Assembly: GCF_004348345.1 (NCBI RefSeq)
Contig: NZ_SMJZ01000001.1
Span: 1-64,000, forward strand
Length of the DNA: 64,000 bases
From: Nonomuraea longispora
GTDB lineage: Bacteria; Actinomycetota; Actinomycetes; Streptosporangiales; Streptosporangiaceae
Direction: 5' to 3'
The notes beneath the pieces are model-generated. The model was not told the origin of the DNA and did not search any database. It saw only the letters and a program-made list of their open reading frames with translations. The translations under genes and the position numbers were made by a program. Numbering within the stretch: position 1 is the first letter of the stretch; the number at the start of each line of letters is the position of its first letter. Shown here piece by piece: positions 40,127 to 49,411 of the stretch.

Positions 40127-40972
40127 ATGACGGTCAGAGACGGCGACGGCTGGACCGAATGCGGCCTGGGGCACCGCCACTGGGGCATCCACGGCGCGTC
40201 AGGGCTTCTCGTCGTACACCATGACGACCTCGGCGTCCCGCACGTGCTCATGCAGAAACGCGCCGTGTGGAGCCACCACGGCGGCACGTGGGGCCTGCCG
40301 GGCGGAGCCCGCGACAGCCACGAGGACGCCGTCGCCAGCGCGCTGCGCGAGGCCCACGAGGAGGCCGCGCTCGCCGGCGACGCGCTGCGCGTACAGGGCG
40401 TCTACCTCGACGACCACGGCGGGTGGGCGTTCGAGACGGTGATCGCCGAGTCGGCCGAACTCCTGGCCGCCGCACCCGCCAACGCCGAGAGCGACGAACT
40501 GCGCTGGCTGCCGCTGCCCGAGGTCACCGGCAGGAACCTGCACCCCGGCTTCGCCGCGACGTGGGGCGAGGTGCAGGCGGCGATCACACCCGAGACCATC
40601 GTCCTCGACGTGGCCAACATCGTCGGCGCGCGGGCCGAGCACGGCTGGTGGCGCGACCGGCTCGGCGCGGCCACCCGCCTGCTCCAGGACGTCTCCCGGC
40701 GCCAGCTCGAACACCCGGTGCTCGCCCAGTGGTTCCCCAGGGTGGTGGCGGTCGTCGAGGGAGCGGCGAGGAACGCGCCGGACGTGCCCGGCATCCAGGT
40801 GGTGGCGGCGACCGGCAGCGGCGACGACGCGATCGTCGACGTCGTACGCAGGGCCAGGCCGTGGGAGCGTGTGGTCGTCGTCACCGCGGACCGGGGGCTG
40901 AAGGAGCGCGTCGGCGCGCTGGGAGCCGAGACCATGGGCCCGAAGTGGCTCCTGGCACAACTCGGCGCCTGA
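40127..40972 (+). CDS. Nudix hydrolase fused to a NYN/PIN-like domain
   Basis: 281 residues. The Nudix box GGARDSHEDAVASALREAHE, EAA (59-81) fits GX5EX7REUXEEXGU. The C-terminal ~130 residues have TIVLDVANIVGARAEHGWWR (acidic first strand), VVAVVEGAARNAP, IQVVAATGSGDDAIVDVVRR and VVVVTADRGLKERVGALGAE. This is the order of acidic residues in NYN/YacP-type PIN nucleases. The fusion suggests a protein that both cleaves a nucleotide derivative and binds or cuts RNA. The start is 14 bases after the right repeat. Confidence 0.82.
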   Translation: MTVRDGDGWTECGLGHRHWGIHGASGLLVVHHDDLGVPHVLMQKRAVWSHHGGTWGLPGGARDSHEDAVASALREAHEEAALAGDALRVQGVYLDDHGGWAFETVIAESAELLAAAPANAESDELRWLPLPEVTGRNLHPGFAATWGEVQAAITPETIVLDVANIVGARAEHGWWRDRLGAATRLLQDVSRRQLEHPVLAQWFPRVVAVVEGAARNAPDVPGIQVVAATGSGDDAIVDVVRRARPWERVVVVTADRGLKERVGALGAETMGPKWLLAQLGA

Positions 40973-40996
40973 TTTCCGCCGAGGGACTGGCGCGTG

Positions 40997-41350
40997 TCAG
41001 TGGTCGGCGGGCACGACGCTGTCGAAGGCGAACTTCAGTCGCGTCACTTCGAGCACCCGCTGCAGCACCCCGTGCACCCCGACGAGCCCTAACGACCCGG
41101 CGTGCTCGGCCACCCTGCGCCGGTGCTCCACCAGCACCCACAGCCCGCTGGAGTCGCAGAACTCGAGTCTGGACGCGTCGATGACGACCTGAACGAAGCC
41201 CTCGGCGTAGAGCTTGACCAGCCACTCCTTGAGCAGCGGCGCCGTGAGCTTGTCGAGGTCGCCGTCGAGCCGCACCAGCACGCGCCCGTGCGCGCGCTGC
41301 ACCTCGACGTCGAGATCCGCCACCTCCTGAACGTACACCGCTGCCACCAC
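40997..41350 (-). CDS. STAS-domain anti-sigma factor antagonist
   Basis: 117 residues. RVLVRLDGDLDKLTAPLLKE and VVIDASRLEFCDSSGLWVLV carry the canonical phospho-Ser motif DSSG; VLEVTRLKFAF ends the fold. Expected to be phosphorylated by an RsbW-type kinase and, when unmodified, to release a sigma factor. The gene starts 25 bases from tRNA-Ser on the other strand. Partners are not adjacent. Confidence 0.9.
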   Translation of the reverse strand: MVAAVYVQEVADLDVEVQRAHGRVLVRLDGDLDKLTAPLLKEWLVKLYAEGFVQVVIDASRLEFCDSSGLWVLVEHRRRVAEHAGSLGLVGVHGVLQRVLEVTRLKFAFDSVVPADH

Positions 41351-41374
41351 AGCCGCTATCGTGGTTTCCGCACG

Positions 41375-41461
41375 GGAGGGTTCGCATAGTGGACGAGTGC
41401 AGCCGCCTTGAAAGCGGCCAGGTCAGCGATGGCCTCGTGGGTTCGAATCCCACACCCTCCG
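41375..41461 (+). tRNA. tRNA-Ser (anticodon TGA)
   Basis: Acceptor GGAGGGT (41375-41381) pairs with ACCCTCC (41454-41460). The anticodon arm CCGC CTTGAAA GCGG has anticodon TGA. A long variable arm (CAGGTCAGCGATGGCCT region) and T arm GTGGG TTCGAAT CCCAC are present. Discriminator G is at 41461 and an encoded CCA at 41462-41464. Confidence 0.97.
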
Positions 41462-41524
41462 CCACGCTTCAGGGCGCTTGAAGCGCCGTGAGGGTCGACC
41501 GGCCGGCGGGGGCGGGCCGTGTTC

Positions 41525-41866
41525 TTACAGGTCCCCGCGCTGCCACCGCTCGTTCTCGGCCTCCGGCGCGTGCTCATCGAGCGGCGGCACCGAAACGCCG
41601 GTGGCCCACCGCACCAGCAGGCGCACGAACTCCTCGTCCTCATCGTCGGCCCGGCCATGGACGTGGAACCAGGTGATCAGCGCGGCCGCGCCCGGCGCCC
41701 GCGCGTCGCACGCCGGGCACAGCACCACCCCTGAGCGGCCCTCCACCCGCCCGCCTTCCCTGTTGGTCCACCCGTACGGGACCCGCGCCCACAGCAGCGC
41801 CTCACCGCGGCAGCGGGGGCACACAGGCGGCTCCGCAGACGTCACCACGTCCACCCGCCGGTTCAC
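41525..41866 (-). CDS. Zinc-ribbon protein, DUF6300-like
   Basis: 113 residues. CPRCRGEALLWARVPYGW and GVVLCPACDARAPGAAALIT form a CxxC...CxxC zinc ribbon; FVRLLVRWATGVSVPPL forms a C-terminal helix and tail. This layout matches actinobacterial proteins recalled as DUF6300. The start overlaps the dnaE stop by 4 bases, so it is translated from the dnaE transcript. Function unknown. Confidence 0.75.
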   Translation of the reverse strand: MNRRVDVVTSAEPPVCPRCRGEALLWARVPYGWTNREGGRVEGRSGVVLCPACDARAPGAAALITWFHVHGRADDEDEEFVRLLVRWATGVSVPPLDEHAPEAENERWQRGDL

Positions 41867-44800
41867 AGCGTGATTGCTTCCGGCCCCAGCAGCGCCTTCA
41901 CATCGGCGGCGAAGCTGGGCTCCGCGTTGACGGGGAAGTCCGGCACCGCCAGCACCGTGGTCCTCCCGGCCGGGCGCTTCAGGTTGATGTGCAGCGGGAC
42001 CTTGCCCTCGTGCAGCTTCAGCACGTGCCGGAGTTCTTCCAGCAACTGGGGGGTGACGCGGTCCTCCCTGAGCAGAATGGTGATCGGGGCGCCCTCACTG
42101 TTGACGCCGGACACGTCGATCGGGCTGAGATCCGTCGCGAAGATGCTGATGGCGCCGTCCCGGTTGTTGATCTGGCCACGTACGGCCACCACGATGTCCT
42201 CACGCAGCGAGTCGGCGTACAGCACGTAGCTCTTGGGGAAGAACAGGCACTCGACGGCGGCGTCCATGTCCTCGACCGTGGCGATCGCCCAGAGGTTGCC
42301 GGCCTTGTTGACTCTCTTGTCCATCTTGGTGACGAGGCCGCACACGGCGACGTCGCCGCGGTCGTCGCGGCCGGACTCGAGCAGGTCCGCGATCGTGGTG
42401 TCGCGGTTTCTGGCCAGGATCCGTTCGGTGCCGGCCAGGGGATGGTCGGAGACGTACAGGCCGAGCATCTCCCGCTCGAAGTCGAGCTTCGTCTTCTTGT
42501 CCCACTCCGTGTCGGGGACCGTGACGGTGAACGCCTCGTCGGCGCCCGCGTCGGCCAGGCCGCCGAACAGTGAGTCCTGGCCGTGCGCCTCCTGTTTCTT
42601 GATGCCGCTGACCTGGTCGACGGCCTGCTCGTGGACCATGAGGAGGCCCTTGCGCGGGTGGTCGAGCGAGTCGAACGCCCCCGCCTTGATCAACGACTCG
42701 ATGACCCGCTTGTTGCAGGCGGTCAGCGGGATCTTGCCGAGGAAGTCGTTGAAGTCCTGGTAGAGGCCCTTCTCCTTACGGGCCTTCACGATCGCGTCGA
42801 CGACGTTCTCACCGACGTTGCGGACCGCGCCCATGCCGAACCGCACCTGGGTGTCGCCGACCGCGACGAAGTCGAGCTGGCTGTCGTTGACGTCCGGGGG
42901 CAGGACCTGGATGCCCATTTTGCGGCACTCGGCGAGGTAGACGGCCGCCTTGTCCTTGTCGTCCCCCACGGAGGTCAGCAGGGCGGCCATGTACTCGGCG
43001 GGGTAGTTGGCCTTCAGGTACGCGGTCCAGTAGGCGACCAGGCCGTATCCGGCGGTGTGGGACTTGTTGAAGGCGTAGCCGGAGAACGGCAGCATGACGT
43101 CCCACAGGGCCTGGATGGCGTCGTCGCCGTAGCCGTTGCCGCGCATGCCCTTCTGGAAGTTGGCGAACTCGGCGTCCAGGATCTCTTTCTTCTTCTTGCC
43201 CATGGCTCGGCGCAGCAGGTCGGCGCCGCCCAGGGTGTAGCCGGCCAGCTCGCGCGCGACGGCCATGATCTGCTCCTGGTAGACGAGCAGGTGGAACGTC
43301 GGGCCGAGGATCGGGTCCAGGGCCTGCTTCAGCTCCGGGTGGATGGGCTCGATGTCCTGCCGGGCGTTCTTCCTGTGCGCGTAGTTGGTGTGCGCGTTGG
43401 CCGCCATCGGGCCAGGGCGGTAGAGCGCGAGCACGGCGGCGATGTCCTCGAACCGGGTCGGCTCCATCAGTTTCAGGAGCTGGCGCATCGGGCCGCCGTC
43501 GAGCTGGAACACGCCCAGGGTGTCACCGCGCGCCATGAGCTGGTAGGTCTTCGCGTCGTCGAGCGGGATGGTCAAGGTGTCGAGCGTGATGCCACGGTTC
43601 TGCTCGATGATCTTGATCGCGTGGTCGATGATGCCCAGGTTGCGCAGACCCAGGAAGTCCATCTTGACCAGACCCATGTCCTCGCACGAGGGATAGTCGA
43701 ACCCGGTGATGATCACGCCGTCCTTGTCCCGCCGGTGCAAGGGGATCAGGTCCATCAGCGGCGCCGAGGACAGGATGACCGCGGCCGCGTGCACACCGGT
43801 GCCGCGGATCAGGCCCTCGATGCCGCGGCCGGTGTCGATCACCTTCTTCACGTCCGGGTCGCTCTCGTACAGCGCCCGGATCTCCCCGCCCTCGTTGTAG
43901 CGCGGGTGATCCTCGTTGAACATGTCCGACAGAGGGACGCCCTTGCCCATGACGTCCGGCGGCATCGCCTTGGTGATCTTGTCGCCGACGGCGAACGGAT
44001 AGCCGAGAATGCGGGACGCGTCCTTGACGGCGGCCTTGGCCTTGATCGTGCCGAACGTGTTGACCTGCGCGGTCATCGCGCTGCCGTACTTGTCGGTGAC
44101 GTAGTTGACCATCCGGTCCCGGTGACGGTCGTCGAAGTCGAGGTCGACGTCCGGCGGGTTGATCCGCTCCGGATTCAGGAACCGCTCGAACAACAGGCCG
44201 TGCTCCAGCGGATCGAGCTCCGTGATCCGGGTGGCGTAGGCGACTATCGATCCGGTGGCGCTGCCACGACCGGGACCCACCGGGATGCCGTTGTCCCGGG
44301 CGAAGCGGCAGATGTCAGCCACCACGAGGAAGTAGGACGAGAAGCCCATCGGCCCGATGACCTTCATCTCGGTTTCGTACCGCTCCGTCACCTCGGCGGG
44401 CACCGGGGTGCCGTACCGCATCTCCAGGCCGCGCTCCACCTCCTGACGTAGCCACGACTCCTGTGTCTCGCCCTCGGGCACGTCAGGATAGTCAGGCATG
44501 CGATCCACATGGGCGAACACGTCGCTGTAGTCGTCGACCATCTCGGCGACGAGCAGCGTGTTGTCGCACGCCTCCGGAAGTTCGGGGAACAGCGCGTACA
44601 TGTCGTCGGCCGGCTTGAGGTAGTAGCCGGAGCCGTTGAACCGGAACCGGTTGGGGTCGTCCTTGTTCTTGCCGACCCCGACGCACAGGAGGCTGTCGTG
44701 GGCGTCGGCCTGGTCCTCGGTGACGTAGTGGGAGTCGTTGGTGGCCAGCAGCGGGATGTCGAGCTGCCTGGCCAGCCGCAGCAGGTCGGCCCGCACCTCC

Positions 44801-45414
44801 CGCTCGATGTCGATGCCGTGGTCCATCAACTCCAGGAAGTAGTTCTCCTTACCGAAGATCTCCTGATATTCGCCGGCGACCCTGACGGCCTCGTCGTACT
44901 GGCCGAGCCGCAAACGCGTCTGTACGGCGCCGGACGGGCAGCCGGTGGTGGCGATGATCCCGGACGCGTGCTGCGAGACCAGATCCTGGTCCATGCGGGG
45001 CTTGCCGTAGTAACCCTCGACCGACGCGAGCGACGACAGCCGGAACAGATTGCGCAGCCCGTCCGCGTCCTTCGCCCACATGGTCATGTGGGTGAACCGG
45101 CCGCCGCCGGAGACGTCCTTGCCGCCCTCGCTGTCCGCGACACCGGTCTCGGCACGAGAACCCCAGAAGACCGGTTTCTTGAAGAACCGGGACTCGGGCG
45201 CCACGTAGGCTTCGATCCCGATGATCGGCTTGACGGGGCTGTCCTTCGCCACCTTCTGGAACTCGTACGCACCGAACATGTTGCCGTGATCCGACATGGC
45301 GATGGCCGGCATATCAAGCCGTGCCGCCTCCTTGAACAGCGGTTTGATCTTGGCCGCTCCGTCCAGCATGCTGTACTCAGTGTGTACGTGCAGATGCACG
45401 AACGACTTGCCCAC
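41863..45414 (-). CDS. dnaE: DNA polymerase III alpha subunit
   Basis: 1183 residues, full length. The PHP domain begins FVHLHVHTEYSMLDGAAKIK with the metal-binding HxHxxYS intact. The palm has INPPDVDLDFDDRHRDRMV (catalytic Asp pair, about 418-427). GTGVHAAAVILSS and YQEQIMAVARELAGYTLGGA, DLLRRAMGKKK are the classical fingers-region motifs, and an OB domain lies near the C-terminus. It is the replicative polymerase of chromosomal replication in actinobacteria (DnaE1-type). It starts with GTG 45414. The small zinc-ribbon gene follows with a 4-base overlap. Confidence 0.97.
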   Translation of the reverse strand: MGKSFVHLHVHTEYSMLDGAAKIKPLFKEAARLDMPAIAMSDHGNMFGAYEFQKVAKDSPVKPIIGIEAYVAPESRFFKKPVFWGSRAETGVADSEGGKDVSGGGRFTHMTMWAKDADGLRNLFRLSSLASVEGYYGKPRMDQDLVSQHASGIIATTGCPSGAVQTRLRLGQYDEAVRVAGEYQEIFGKENYFLELMDHGIDIEREVRADLLRLARQLDIPLLATNDSHYVTEDQADAHDSLLCVGVGKNKDDPNRFRFNGSGYYLKPADDMYALFPELPEACDNTLLVAEMVDDYSDVFAHVDRMPDYPDVPEGETQESWLRQEVERGLEMRYGTPVPAEVTERYETEMKVIGPMGFSSYFLVVADICRFARDNGIPVGPGRGSATGSIVAYATRITELDPLEHGLLFERFLNPERINPPDVDLDFDDRHRDRMVNYVTDKYGSAMTAQVNTFGTIKAKAAVKDASRILGYPFAVGDKITKAMPPDVMGKGVPLSDMFNEDHPRYNEGGEIRALYESDPDVKKVIDTGRGIEGLIRGTGVHAAAVILSSAPLMDLIPLHRRDKDGVIITGFDYPSCEDMGLVKMDFLGLRNLGIIDHAIKIIEQNRGITLDTLTIPLDDAKTYQLMARGDTLGVFQLDGGPMRQLLKLMEPTRFEDIAAVLALYRPGPMAANAHTNYAHRKNARQDIEPIHPELKQALDPILGPTFHLLVYQEQIMAVARELAGYTLGGADLLRRAMGKKKKEILDAEFANFQKGMRGNGYGDDAIQALWDVMLPFSGYAFNKSHTAGYGLVAYWTAYLKANYPAEYMAALLTSVGDDKDKAAVYLAECRKMGIQVLPPDVNDSQLDFVAVGDTQVRFGMGAVRNVGENVVDAIVKARKEKGLYQDFNDFLGKIPLTACNKRVIESLIKAGAFDSLDHPRKGLLMVHEQAVDQVSGIKKQEAHGQDSLFGGLADAGADEAFTVTVPDTEWDKKTKLDFEREMLGLYVSDHPLAGTERILARNRDTTIADLLESGRDDRGDVAVCGLVTKMDKRVNKAGNLWAIATVEDMDAAVECLFFPKSYVLYADSLREDIVVAVRGQINNRDGAISIFATDLSPIDVSGVNSEGAPITILLREDRVTPQLLEELRHVLKLHEGKVPLHINLKRPAGRTTVLAVPDFPVNAEPSFAADVKALLGPEAITL

Positions 45415-45563
45415 CCGTCCACCGACCTCACTTCAGCCCGACCTGTCGCCTGAGCCTATTCCGTCCCGCGGGACCGATGGGCGTCGCGCTTCCAAGGGGT
45501 GGACATTCGCGGAGGGCGTTCCCAGCGCCGTCTCACGGCCCCGCTATGCGGGCCCCCGCGGCC

Positions 45564-47813
45564 TCACTCGGGGAGACCCGCGAAGCCGTCGCCCACGCAG
45601 GCGGCGAGTTGCAGGTAGGAGTCCCTGGTGGTCTCCTGGAGCCGGTCCAGGTCCATCTCCGCGCCCTCCTCCAGGTGCGGGTCGTACGGCACCCGGATCA
45701 CCGCGCGGCACCTGGCGGCGAAATGGGCCTCCAGCTTCTTGATGTCGACCGCCGACTTCGAGCGTGGCCTGACGCTGCACAGCACCACGGTCGCGTTCTT
45801 CACCAGGTCGCCGTACTGATGCGCCTCCAGCCAGTCGAGCGTCGCCGACGCCGCCCTGGCGCCGTCCACGGACGGCGAGCTGACCAGCACGATCTGGTCG
45901 GCCAGCCCGAGCACGCCGCCCATGGCGGAGTGGAGCAGGCCGGTGCCGCAGTCGGTGATGCAGATGGAGTAGAAGTTCTCCAGCACCTGGGAGACGGCCT
46001 GGTAGTCGCCGCCACTGAACGCCTCGGAGACCGACGGATCGCGGTCGGAGGCGAGCACCTCAAGCCGGGAGCCCGCCTGCGAGGTGAACGCCCTGATGTC
46101 GACGTAGCGCCTGACCTGGTCGCGCTCGTTGAGCAGGTCTCGCACGGTCGCCGACGTCTCCAGGACGAGCTTGTCGGAGAGCGTGCCCCTGTCGGGGTTG
46201 GCGTCCACGGCGATGACCCGGTCGCCGCGGATCTGGGCGAGGGTGGCGCCGAGGCCGACCGTGGTCGTCGTCTTGCCCACGCCGCCCTTGAGGCTCAGCA
46301 CGGCCACACGGTGGTGCCCGGCGGTCACCGGGGTGCGGGCCCTGGTGACGAGCTCGCGGCGGCGGCGCACCTCAGGAGGTTCGCCTGGCTTGATCCAGCC
46401 TCCCGACGCCTTGTACACCACCCGGCGCCACCCCTTGGAAGGAGCGTTACGCCGTCCGCGTAGCAGGGACTCCGGGTCGAGGCTATCGGCGGTCGGCTTG
46501 CCGGTCACCGGGGGCCTCGGCGGGGCGCTGAAGACGTGCGCCGGAGCGGGACGGCGGCGCGGCGGCGGCGGGATGTCCCGCTCTGCGGGCCGCCACTCGG
46601 GCTGGTCGCCCCACGGCGACCCCTCCTGCTCGGCGGCCCGCCGTCCGGCGTCGTGCCGCGGCCCTTCCTGCGCCGCCCGGCCGTGCTGGCCTCTGCCACC
46701 CAGCGGATCGCCGTGCGGAGGTGTGTCGCGCTGGGACCCGTCGTGCGGAAGCCCGCCGCCCAGCGGATCGTCGTGGGCCGAGCGGTTCTGGCGCTGAGAG
46801 CGCTCCAGCCGCATGGGGCGGTCCTGGCGCTGGGAACGGTCCTCCTGGACCGGCTCGGTCCACTGGAAGCGCTCCTCGGGCTGCGGACGCTCCTCCGGCT
46901 CTGCGCGCTGCTCGGAGGCGGCCCAGTGCGGCCCGGAGTCGGTCCAGCGCGGGCTCTCGTTCCTCGGCAGGGTCTCGTCGGAACCGGCCCAGCCCAGGGA
47001 CTCGTTCCGTGGCTGGCTCTCGTCGGATCCGGCCCACTTCGGCGGCTCGTTCCTGGGGAGCGTACTGCTCTCCCAGCCGGGCTTGTCCTCCCAGGAGGGC
47101 TTCTCCTCCGTACGCGGGCCCTGCTCGGCGGGCTCCTCCTCCGCGCGCGACCCCTCCTCGGCCGCGGCCGGCGAACGGACCGCCGGCGGGTCCTCACCGG
47201 ACGGGTCTTCGGCCGGCCCTTCCTTCAGCCCGGCAGAGGACCCGGCGGACGGCGACGGCGTTGCGGACTGCTCCGGAGGCTGGGAGGCGGACAACTCCGC
47301 TGGTGACTCCGCTGGTGACTCCGCTGGTGGCGGCCACTCGGGTGGCGTGGGCCACGGATCGTCCGCGGGCTCCGCCGCCCTGTCCTCCGCGGCCGGCTCC
47401 GGAGGAGTGAACGACAGGGTGAAGGTCTCGGTGTCGTCGGGGCGCGGCAGCGGCTTCAGCGGGGTGGTGAAGGGGTCGTCGGCGGGCCGCGCCGCCGGCT
47501 CGTCCGTCGTGCCCGGCGAGCCCGTTCCGGTCTCGCCGAGCCACTCCGCCGCCTCGCTCTCCCCTTCAGGCACATCCTCGGCCGCGGCGGTGCCGTACAC
47601 GGAGTCGGCGGCCGCGCGGAACAACGGCGGCGTCGGCGTCTCGTGCTGCTGGGGCACCAGCTTCCACGGGTCCTGGGGGTACGGCGAGGCGACCGGCTCG
47701 TCGGCGGAGGCAGTCGAGGCGCTGACAGGGACGGGGGACTCCTCCGTCTCCTTGATCGCGTCGAGCCATGCCAGCTGTTCCTCGAGAGATTCTTCTCGAT
47801 CGTGTCTTGCCAC
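45564..47813 (-). CDS. Large ParA/MinD-like ATPase with disordered repeat-rich N-terminus
   Basis: 749 residues. The C-terminal ~250 form a deviant Walker ATPase: VAVLSLKGGVGKTTTTVGLG (about 504-523), VIAVDANPDRGTLSDKL, YSICITDCGTGLLHSAMGGV and QIVLVSSPSVDGARAASATL. The N-terminal ~470 residues are Pro/Glu/Ser-rich with imperfect tandem repeats (PRNEPPKWAGSDESQ, PRNESLGWAGSDETL, PRNESPRWTDSG) and charged QERPQPEER-like runs, then PPPPRRRPAPAHVF. Similar ATPases occur near type VII secretion in actinobacteria; no ESX gene is adjacent here. Probably membrane- or nucleoid-associated. It lies between dnaE and a divergent oxidoreductase. Confidence 0.85.
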   Translation of the reverse strand: MARHDREESLEEQLAWLDAIKETEESPVPVSASTASADEPVASPYPQDPWKLVPQQHETPTPPLFRAAADSVYGTAAAEDVPEGESEAAEWLGETGTGSPGTTDEPAARPADDPFTTPLKPLPRPDDTETFTLSFTPPEPAAEDRAAEPADDPWPTPPEWPPPAESPAESPAELSASQPPEQSATPSPSAGSSAGLKEGPAEDPSGEDPPAVRSPAAAEEGSRAEEEPAEQGPRTEEKPSWEDKPGWESSTLPRNEPPKWAGSDESQPRNESLGWAGSDETLPRNESPRWTDSGPHWAASEQRAEPEERPQPEERFQWTEPVQEDRSQRQDRPMRLERSQRQNRSAHDDPLGGGLPHDGSQRDTPPHGDPLGGRGQHGRAAQEGPRHDAGRRAAEQEGSPWGDQPEWRPAERDIPPPPRRRPAPAHVFSAPPRPPVTGKPTADSLDPESLLRGRRNAPSKGWRRVVYKASGGWIKPGEPPEVRRRRELVTRARTPVTAGHHRVAVLSLKGGVGKTTTTVGLGATLAQIRGDRVIAVDANPDRGTLSDKLVLETSATVRDLLNERDQVRRYVDIRAFTSQAGSRLEVLASDRDPSVSEAFSGGDYQAVSQVLENFYSICITDCGTGLLHSAMGGVLGLADQIVLVSSPSVDGARAASATLDWLEAHQYGDLVKNATVVLCSVRPRSKSAVDIKKLEAHFAARCRAVIRVPYDPHLEEGAEMDLDRLQETTRDSYLQLAACVGDGFAGLPE

Positions 47814-47927
47814 CGTGTTCCCCCTCGGGTGGGTCTAAAGGGGCAGCAAATACCTTGCAGATTAACGCCACCCGCCAGTACGCAGCCCGCCAACCCACAA
47901 CTTCTTTGCCCGGCTACCGTGGTTCGC

Positions 47928-48884
47928 ATGCGAGCCATTGAGATCACCGAGCCGGGCGGCCCCGAGGTGCTGGAGTGGCACGAGGTGCCCGATCCCGAAG
48001 TCGGGCGCGGAGACGTGCTCATCGACGTGACCGCCTCCGCGGTCAATCGGGCCGATGTCCTGCAGCGTCAGGGCTTCTACGACCCGCCTCCCGGCACGTC
48101 GCCCTACCCGGGGCTGGAGGCCTCGGGCGTGGTGGCCGAAGTGGGCGCCGACGTCGAGCAGTTCAAGCCCGGCGACGCCGTGTGCGCGCTGCTCGGCGGC
48201 GGTGGTTACGCCGAACGCGTAGCCGTGCCGTGGCAGCAGGTCATGCCGGTGCCCGACCGGGTGTCGCCGCGCGAGGCGGCCGGCCTTCCCGAGGTGGCCT
48301 GCACGGTCTGGTCCAACGTGTTCATGATCGGGCGGCTGCGCAAGGGCGAGACGCTCCTGGTGCACGGCGGCGCGAGCGGGATCGGCACGTTCGCGGTGCA
48401 GCTTGCCAAGGCGCTCGGCTCCCACGTGGTCGCGACCGTCGGCTCGGCGGAGAAGGCCGAGCGGGTCAAGGAGCTCGGCGCCGACGAGGTGATCAACTAC
48501 CGCGAGGAGAGCTTCGCCGACAAGGTACGCGCCGACGTCATCCTCGACATCATGGGCGCGAAATACCTGGCGGGCAACGTCAAGGCGCTGCGCACCGGCG
48601 GGCGGCTGGTGATCATCGGGCTGCAGGGCGGTCGCAAGGCGGAGCTCGACCTGGGCGCCATGCTCGCCAAGCGCGCCTCGGTGCACGCGACGGGGCTGCG
48701 CTCGCGTCCCGTCGAGGAGAAGGGCGTGATCGTACGCAGCGTCGTCGACAACGTCTGGCCGCTGGTCGGCGCCGGTGCGGTGCGTCCCGTGGTCCACGCG
48801 GAGGTGCCCATGGCCGACGCCGCGCAGGCGCATCGATTGTTGGATTCGGGGGAACACGTCGGCAAGATCCTGCTAGTACGGTGA
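47928..48884 (+). CDS. NAD(P)H-quinone oxidoreductase, PIG3 family
   Basis: 318 residues. The N-terminal GroES-like part has RAIEITEPGGPEVLEWHEVP, AVNRADVLQRQGFYDPPPG and PGLEASGVVAEVG. The Rossmann part has ETLLVHGGASGIGTFAVQLA, GSHVVATVGSAEKAERVKEL and DVILDIMGAKYLAGNV. Zinc ligands are absent, as in the quinone-reductase branch of the MDR family. ATG 47928 has no Shine-Dalgarno and lies 8 bases after a TACCGT -10-like hexamer, so leaderless translation is likely. bpa follows after 5 bases. Confidence 0.9.
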   Translation: MRAIEITEPGGPEVLEWHEVPDPEVGRGDVLIDVTASAVNRADVLQRQGFYDPPPGTSPYPGLEASGVVAEVGADVEQFKPGDAVCALLGGGGYAERVAVPWQQVMPVPDRVSPREAAGLPEVACTVWSNVFMIGRLRKGETLLVHGGASGIGTFAVQLAKALGSHVVATVGSAEKAERVKELGADEVINYREESFADKVRADVILDIMGAKYLAGNVKALRTGGRLVIIGLQGGRKAELDLGAMLAKRASVHATGLRSRPVEEKGVIVRSVVDNVWPLVGAGAVRPVVHAEVPMADAAQAHRLLDSGEHVGKILLVR

Positions 48885-48889
48885 GAGTT

Positions 48890-49411
48890 ATGAACGCTGA
48901 GGACAACAACACCCCTCACATCGTGGTGGTGGGCCCCGACTTCCAAGGTCAGGGCGATAGCGGCGGTGAGGAAGACCGGTCGGTCACCAACCTGGTCGAG
49001 CAGCCCGCGAAGGTGATGCGGATCGGCAGCATGATCAGGCAGCTGCTCGAAGAGGTCCGTGCGGCTCCTCTCGACGAGGCCAGCCGCAAGCGGCTGAAGG
49101 AGATCCACGAGTCCTCCATCAAGGAGCTCGAGGACGGCTTGGCGCCGGAGCTGGTCGACGAGCTGGAGCGCCTGTCGCTCCCGTTCACCGACGAGACGGG
49201 CACGCCGCCGAGCGAGGCCGAGTTGCGCATCGCGCACGCCCAGCTGGTCGGCTGGCTCGAAGGGTTGTTCCACGGCATCCAGACCACGCTGTTCGCGCAG
49301 CAGATGGCCGCCCGTGCCCAGCTTGAGCAGATGCGCAGGGCGCTGCCCGGGGTGCCGCACGGGGACGAGCCGCAGCAGCGGCCGCCCGGTGGTTCCGGCC
49401 CTTATCTGTAG
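48890..49411 (+). CDS. bpa: Bacterial proteasome activator
   Basis: 173 residues. DUF2587-type helices: SVTNLVEQPAKVMRIGSMIR, QLLEEVRAAPLDEASRKRLK, SIKELEDGLAPELVDELERL and GWLEGLFHGIQTTLFAQQM. The C-terminus ends SGPYL, close to the GQYL tail of the mycobacterial protein that docks into the 20S core (hydrophobic-Tyr-X). Bpa forms a 12-subunit ring that feeds unfolded proteins to the proteasome without ATP. It shares a transcript with the quinone reductase. Its 3' end overlaps the convergent HAD gene by 10 bases. Confidence 0.93.
   Translation: MNAEDNNTPHIVVVGPDFQGQGDSGGEEDRSVTNLVEQPAKVMRIGSMIRQLLEEVRAAPLDEASRKRLKEIHESSIKELEDGLAPELVDELERLSLPFTDETGTPPSEAELRIAHAQLVGWLEGLFHGIQTTLFAQQMAARAQLEQMRRALPGVPHGDEPQQRPPGGSGPYL

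Noticed and set aside
42583-44451. 622-residue frame antisense to dnaE
   Set aside because: Val/Asp/Arg-rich antisense of a conserved gene.
45538-45557. Short stem CCCGC-TAT-GCGGG after the ParA-like gene
   Set aside because: Only 5 bp of perfect pairing; too weak to call a terminator.
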